A stretch of DNA of 64,000 nucleotides from an uncultured Celeribacter sp. GTDB lineage: Bacteria > Pseudomonadota > Alphaproteobacteria > Rhodobacterales > Rhodobacteraceae. The position numbers and the translations under genes are program-made. Location of the stretch: assembly GCF_963676475.1 (NCBI RefSeq), contig NZ_OY781106.1:1302001-1366000 (forward strand), given 5' to 3'. Of the stretch, positions 61,322-64,000 are shown piece after piece (within the stretch, counting starts at the first letter, position 1; the number at the start of each line of letters is the position of its first letter). A model generated the notes under the pieces. The model made no database searches. It saw only the letters and a list, made by a program, of their open reading frames with translations, and was not told the DNA's origin.

Positions 61322-61683
61322 GCCTGGAAGTTCTCGCTGTCGATGACAGCCGCACCATGCGCGATATGCTCAATCTTGCTCTTTCTTCTGCCGGCTTCAC
61401 CGCCCATCTCGCCGAAGACGGCGTGCATGGCCTTGAAGTCCTCGAAGACATCGAACCCGACGTCATCATCACCGACATCAACATGCCGCGCATGGATGGT
61501 TTTGGCTTCATTGATGCGGTGCGTGCCGAGTCGAAATGGAGCCGTATCCCCATTCTCGTGCTGACCACCGAAAGCGCCGATGAGCTCAAGGCCAAGGCCC
61601 GTGCCGCCGGAGCCACCGGTTGGATCGTCAAGCCGTTCGACCCGGCAAAACTCGTAAAAGCCCTGCAAATGGTGGCTGGTTAA
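61318..61683 (+). CDS. cheY: chemotaxis response regulator CheY
   Basis: 121 residues, a single receiver domain: acidic pocket Asp9/Asp10 (VDDSRT), phosphoacceptor Asp53 (ITDINMPRMDG), Thr84 and Lys105 (IVKPF). No output domain. Starts at ATG 61318 inside the STAS stop; cheA begins 11 bases after its stop. Phospho-CheY binds the flagellar switch. Confidence 0.92.
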   Translation: MSLEVLAVDDSRTMRDMLNLALSSAGFTAHLAEDGVHGLEVLEDIEPDVIITDINMPRMDGFGFIDAVRAESKWSRIPILVLTTESADELKAKARAAGATGWIVKPFDPAKLVKALQMVAG

Positions 61684-61693
61684 GAGGTTCACT

Positions 61694-64000
61694 ATGTCCG
61701 ACCCGATGGCAGAAATCCGCGCCTCCTTCTTCATTGAATGCGAGGAACTCCTGGAAAGCCTCCAGGATGGCCTCCAACTCATGGATGATGGCGACACAGA
61801 CCCGGAAACGATCAACATCGTGTTCCGCGCCGTGCACTCGATCAAAGGCGGCGCCGGCGCCTTTGGCCTGGATGATCTGGTCCGTTTTGCGCATCGGTTC
61901 GAAACCGCCATGGACGAGGTCCGCGCCGGCCGGTTCCATCCCGATGGCGAGGCCATCCGCCTGTTCTTTGCCTGTGCCGACATCCTGGGTGACCTCGTGC
62001 GAGCAGCACGGGATGACGAACAGGTCGATTACGCGGTCACCGGCCCGGTTCTCGAAAAGCTCGACAAACTCGTGGGCCTCGAAGAGGAAGAGGAGGAAGT
62101 CCTCGACTTCACACCTGCAACCCTGTCGCTGGATTTTGGCGACGGTGGTGGCTTGCCTGACCTGCCGGATCTCCCCGACCTGAGCGCGCTGCCCGCCGCA
62201 GATCCGTCGGAGGACAATCTGCCGTCTCTGGAACTGCCTGCAGACATGCCTGGCCCTGTCGCAGAAGCGGCTACGGAAAGCACCGCGAAAGGTTTCACAG
62301 TCCATTTCAAACCAGAGAACGCGCTCTATGCGTCTGGCAATGAACCCCTCTACCTGTTCCGCGCCCTGCGGGATCTCGGCGACATTTCGGTCACCTGCCA
62401 CTGTGGCGACCTGCCGGACCTCGATCAGCTCGATCCGGACACAGGTCATCTGTCCTGGAATCTGACCGTTCACACCGAAGAAGCGGAACAAGCGGTGCGT
62501 GAAGTCTTCGAGTTCGTCGACGGACTTTGTGTGCTGGAAATCAAACCTCTCACCGGCGGCGGCGCCATGGTCGCTCCTGCTCCTGCACCGGCGCACGTCG
62601 TTGAGCAAGCTGTCGAAATCGCGGCCCCCGAAGCGGCACCGCTTGCAGCCCCTCAAAAGCCCCAAGTATCGAGCGAAGCAGCCCCCGCGCCCACTCCAAA
62701 GCCAGCACCTGTTGCAAAGCTCCCTGTCGACTCTGATGACGACACGATAGACGCAGCTCCGAAAGACGAGAAAACCGCGCCCTCCGTTCCAGCCAAAGCC
62801 ACCGGTACACCGACGCAACCTCGGGCAACTGTCCGCGTTGACCTGGAACGGATCGATCGTCTCGTGAACCTTGTTGGAGAGCTGGTGATCAATCAGGCCA
62901 TGCTGAGCCAATCCGTCACAGAGGCGGGCCTGCCGCCCAACTCTCCGGTCTCGACAGGCCTCGAAGAATTTCTACAACTGACCCGTGACATTCAGGAATC
63001 GGTGATGATGATCCGCGCACAGCCGATCAAATCCCTGTTCCAACGCATGGGCCGCATCGTCCGGGAATCTTCGGCCTCAGTTGGCAAGGAAGTCCGCCTT
63101 CACACGGATGGTGAAAACACCGAAGTCGACAAAACCGTTATCGAACGGCTTGCCGACCCGCTGACCCATATGATCCGAAACGCGGTCGACCATGGTTTGG
63201 AAAGTACTGAAAAACGCCTCGAAAGCGGTAAGAGCAGAGAAGGTCATGTCACCTTAACCGCGCAACACCGCTCCGGTCGCATCGTGATCGAAGTGAGCGA
63301 CGATGGCGCAGGCATCAATCGCGAGCGTGTCAAGCAAAAGGCCATCGAAAAGGAATTGATTCCCGCAGACGCCCAGCTGAGTGACAGTGACATCGACAAC
63401 TTGTTGTTCTTGCCCGGTTTTTCGACGGCTGCCGAAATTTCCAACCTGTCCGGTCGCGGCGTTGGGATGGATGTGGTCAAAAGCTCGATCCAGGCTCTTG
63501 GCGGTCGCATCAGCATCACTTCGCATGAGGGCAAAGGCACCACCTTCTCGATCTCCCTGCCTCTGACCCTTGCCGTTCTGGACGGGATGGTGGTCCGCGT
63601 GGCCGATGAGACCCTCGTTGTGCCGCTCAATGCCATCCTTGAGACCCTCACATTGACCGATGACGATCTGAAAGCCCTCGGGCCGGAAACCCACGTCGTT
63701 CAGATTCGGGGCGGCTTCGTTCCCCTCCTCGATCTTGGCGCAGAGCTTGGCTACCGCAAACCGCAAGACAGCTATGTTGGCGGCATCGTCCTTCTGATCG
63801 GTCAGGAAGACGGAAACCGGGCCGCTCTCGCCGTCGATGCTATCGAAGATCAACGCCAGGTCGTCATCAAAGGCCTGGAAGGCAGCTATGGACGTGTCCC
63901 AGGTATTGCCGCCGCGACCATTCTGGGCGACGGGCAAATCGCCCTCATTCTCGATCCGACCGATCTGGTGGGTCAGGCTTCCGGGCGGACACGTGTCCGC
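61694..64000 (+). CDS. cheA: chemotaxis histidine kinase CheA, 5' part
   Basis: Open from ATG 61694 to the window end (769 codons so far). HPt domain with His48 in AVHSIKGGAGAFG, an acidic linker, a P2-like region (about 195-285), a Pro/Ala-rich linker (about 290-375), the dimerisation domain (VDLERIDRLVNLVGELVINQ), the catalytic ATP domain (MIRNAVDHGLES, SDDGAGIN, GFSTAAEISNLSGRGVGMDVVK) and the start of the CheW-like domain. Reading frame is intact. Phosphorylates the CheY encoded before it. Confidence 0.95.
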   Translation, partial: MSDPMAEIRASFFIECEELLESLQDGLQLMDDGDTDPETINIVFRAVHSIKGGAGAFGLDDLVRFAHRFETAMDEVRAGRFHPDGEAIRLFFACADILGDLVRAARDDEQVDYAVTGPVLEKLDKLVGLEEEEEEVLDFTPATLSLDFGDGGGLPDLPDLPDLSALPAADPSEDNLPSLELPADMPGPVAEAATESTAKGFTVHFKPENALYASGNEPLYLFRALRDLGDISVTCHCGDLPDLDQLDPDTGHLSWNLTVHTEEAEQAVREVFEFVDGLCVLEIKPLTGGGAMVAPAPAPAHVVEQAVEIAAPEAAPLAAPQKPQVSSEAAPAPTPKPAPVAKLPVDSDDDTIDAAPKDEKTAPSVPAKATGTPTQPRATVRVDLERIDRLVNLVGELVINQAMLSQSVTEAGLPPNSPVSTGLEEFLQLTRDIQESVMMIRAQPIKSLFQRMGRIVRESSASVGKEVRLHTDGENTEVDKTVIERLADPLTHMIRNAVDHGLESTEKRLESGKSREGHVTLTAQHRSGRIVIEVSDDGAGINRERVKQKAIEKELIPADAQLSDSDIDNLLFLPGFSTAAEISNLSGRGVGMDVVKSSIQALGGRISITSHEGKGTTFSISLPLTLAVLDGMVVRVADETLVVPLNAILETLTLTDDDLKALGPETHVVQIRGGFVPLLDLGAELGYRKPQDSYVGGIVLLIGQEDGNRAALAVDAIEDQRQVVIKGLEGSYGRVPGIAAATILGDGQIALILDPTDLVGQASGRTRVR

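Overview
The window reads as ordinary chromosome of a marine-type alphaproteobacterium of the order Rhodobacterales (Roseobacter/Rhodobacteraceae group). The support is gene content and regulatory sites: GC-rich codon use, DUF6477 and DUF6456 proteins, a CckA hybrid kinase with a TTAA-N7-TTAA (CtrA-type) site upstream, a GTTC-N7-GTTC (alphaproteobacterial LexA) box before recA, and an agl-type alpha-glucoside operon. About 60 genes fill it. I see no rRNA, tRNA, CRISPR array, prophage or transposase gene.

Layout. 0-3.7 kb: end of pgpA, cinA-like gene, TSUP transporter, COQ10-like protein, hpt, a LysR regulator. 3.9-6.9 kb: a THUMP RNA methyltransferase, lipA and a peroxiredoxin, in which I reconstruct eight single-base frame breaks; they look like local consensus errors rather than gene decay. 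7.5-10.6 kb: oxyR with a perfect 15-bp inverted repeat just before its start codon, a three-hairpin intergenic element, a two-gene HTH/DUF6456 unit, and a promoter-like region with four DnaA-box-like nonamers spaced 11-12 bp. 10.7-22 kb: guaA, two DMT exporters, a FadL-type porin, a P-loop ATPase with metA, hydrolases, ppk2, a TetR regulator. 22-31 kb: a spermidine/putrescine-type ABC transporter without a binding protein, a GSCFA protein and partner, rplM-rpsI, a VIT/CCC1 transporter, icd. 31-50 kb: hupE, two tandem YitT proteins, an SMR exporter, DUF898-M48, typA, alaS, recA, cckA, rsmB-like, guaB, a TehA/SLAC1 protein. 50.4-60.9 kb: a complete alpha-glucoside regulon, with aglEFGAK on the minus strand, the LacI-type regulator, a GH1 glucosidase and glucokinase on the plus strand, and matching palindromic operators before both arms. 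61-64 kb: a STAS-cheY-cheA chemotaxis operon running off the end.

The most interesting non-genic signal is a family of 113-115-bp elements, three copies (20387-20501, 49104-49218, 50309-50421). Each has ends TAAAGCGTTT/AAACGCTTTA and folds into two hairpins. Two copies are about 93% identical and differ by a compensatory base pair in the stem. In all three copies the terminal TAA of the element is exactly the stop codon of a neighbouring gene. This fits a non-autonomous mobile element that duplicates a TA target and carries its own stop codon, although no transposase is present here.

How the genes work together: the agl cluster imports alpha-glucosides, hydrolyses them to glucose and phosphorylates the glucose under one repressor. 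OxyR sits near a thiol peroxidase. recA lies downstream of cckA but has its own SOS promoter. The two guanine-nucleotide genes guaA and guaB are 35 kb apart.
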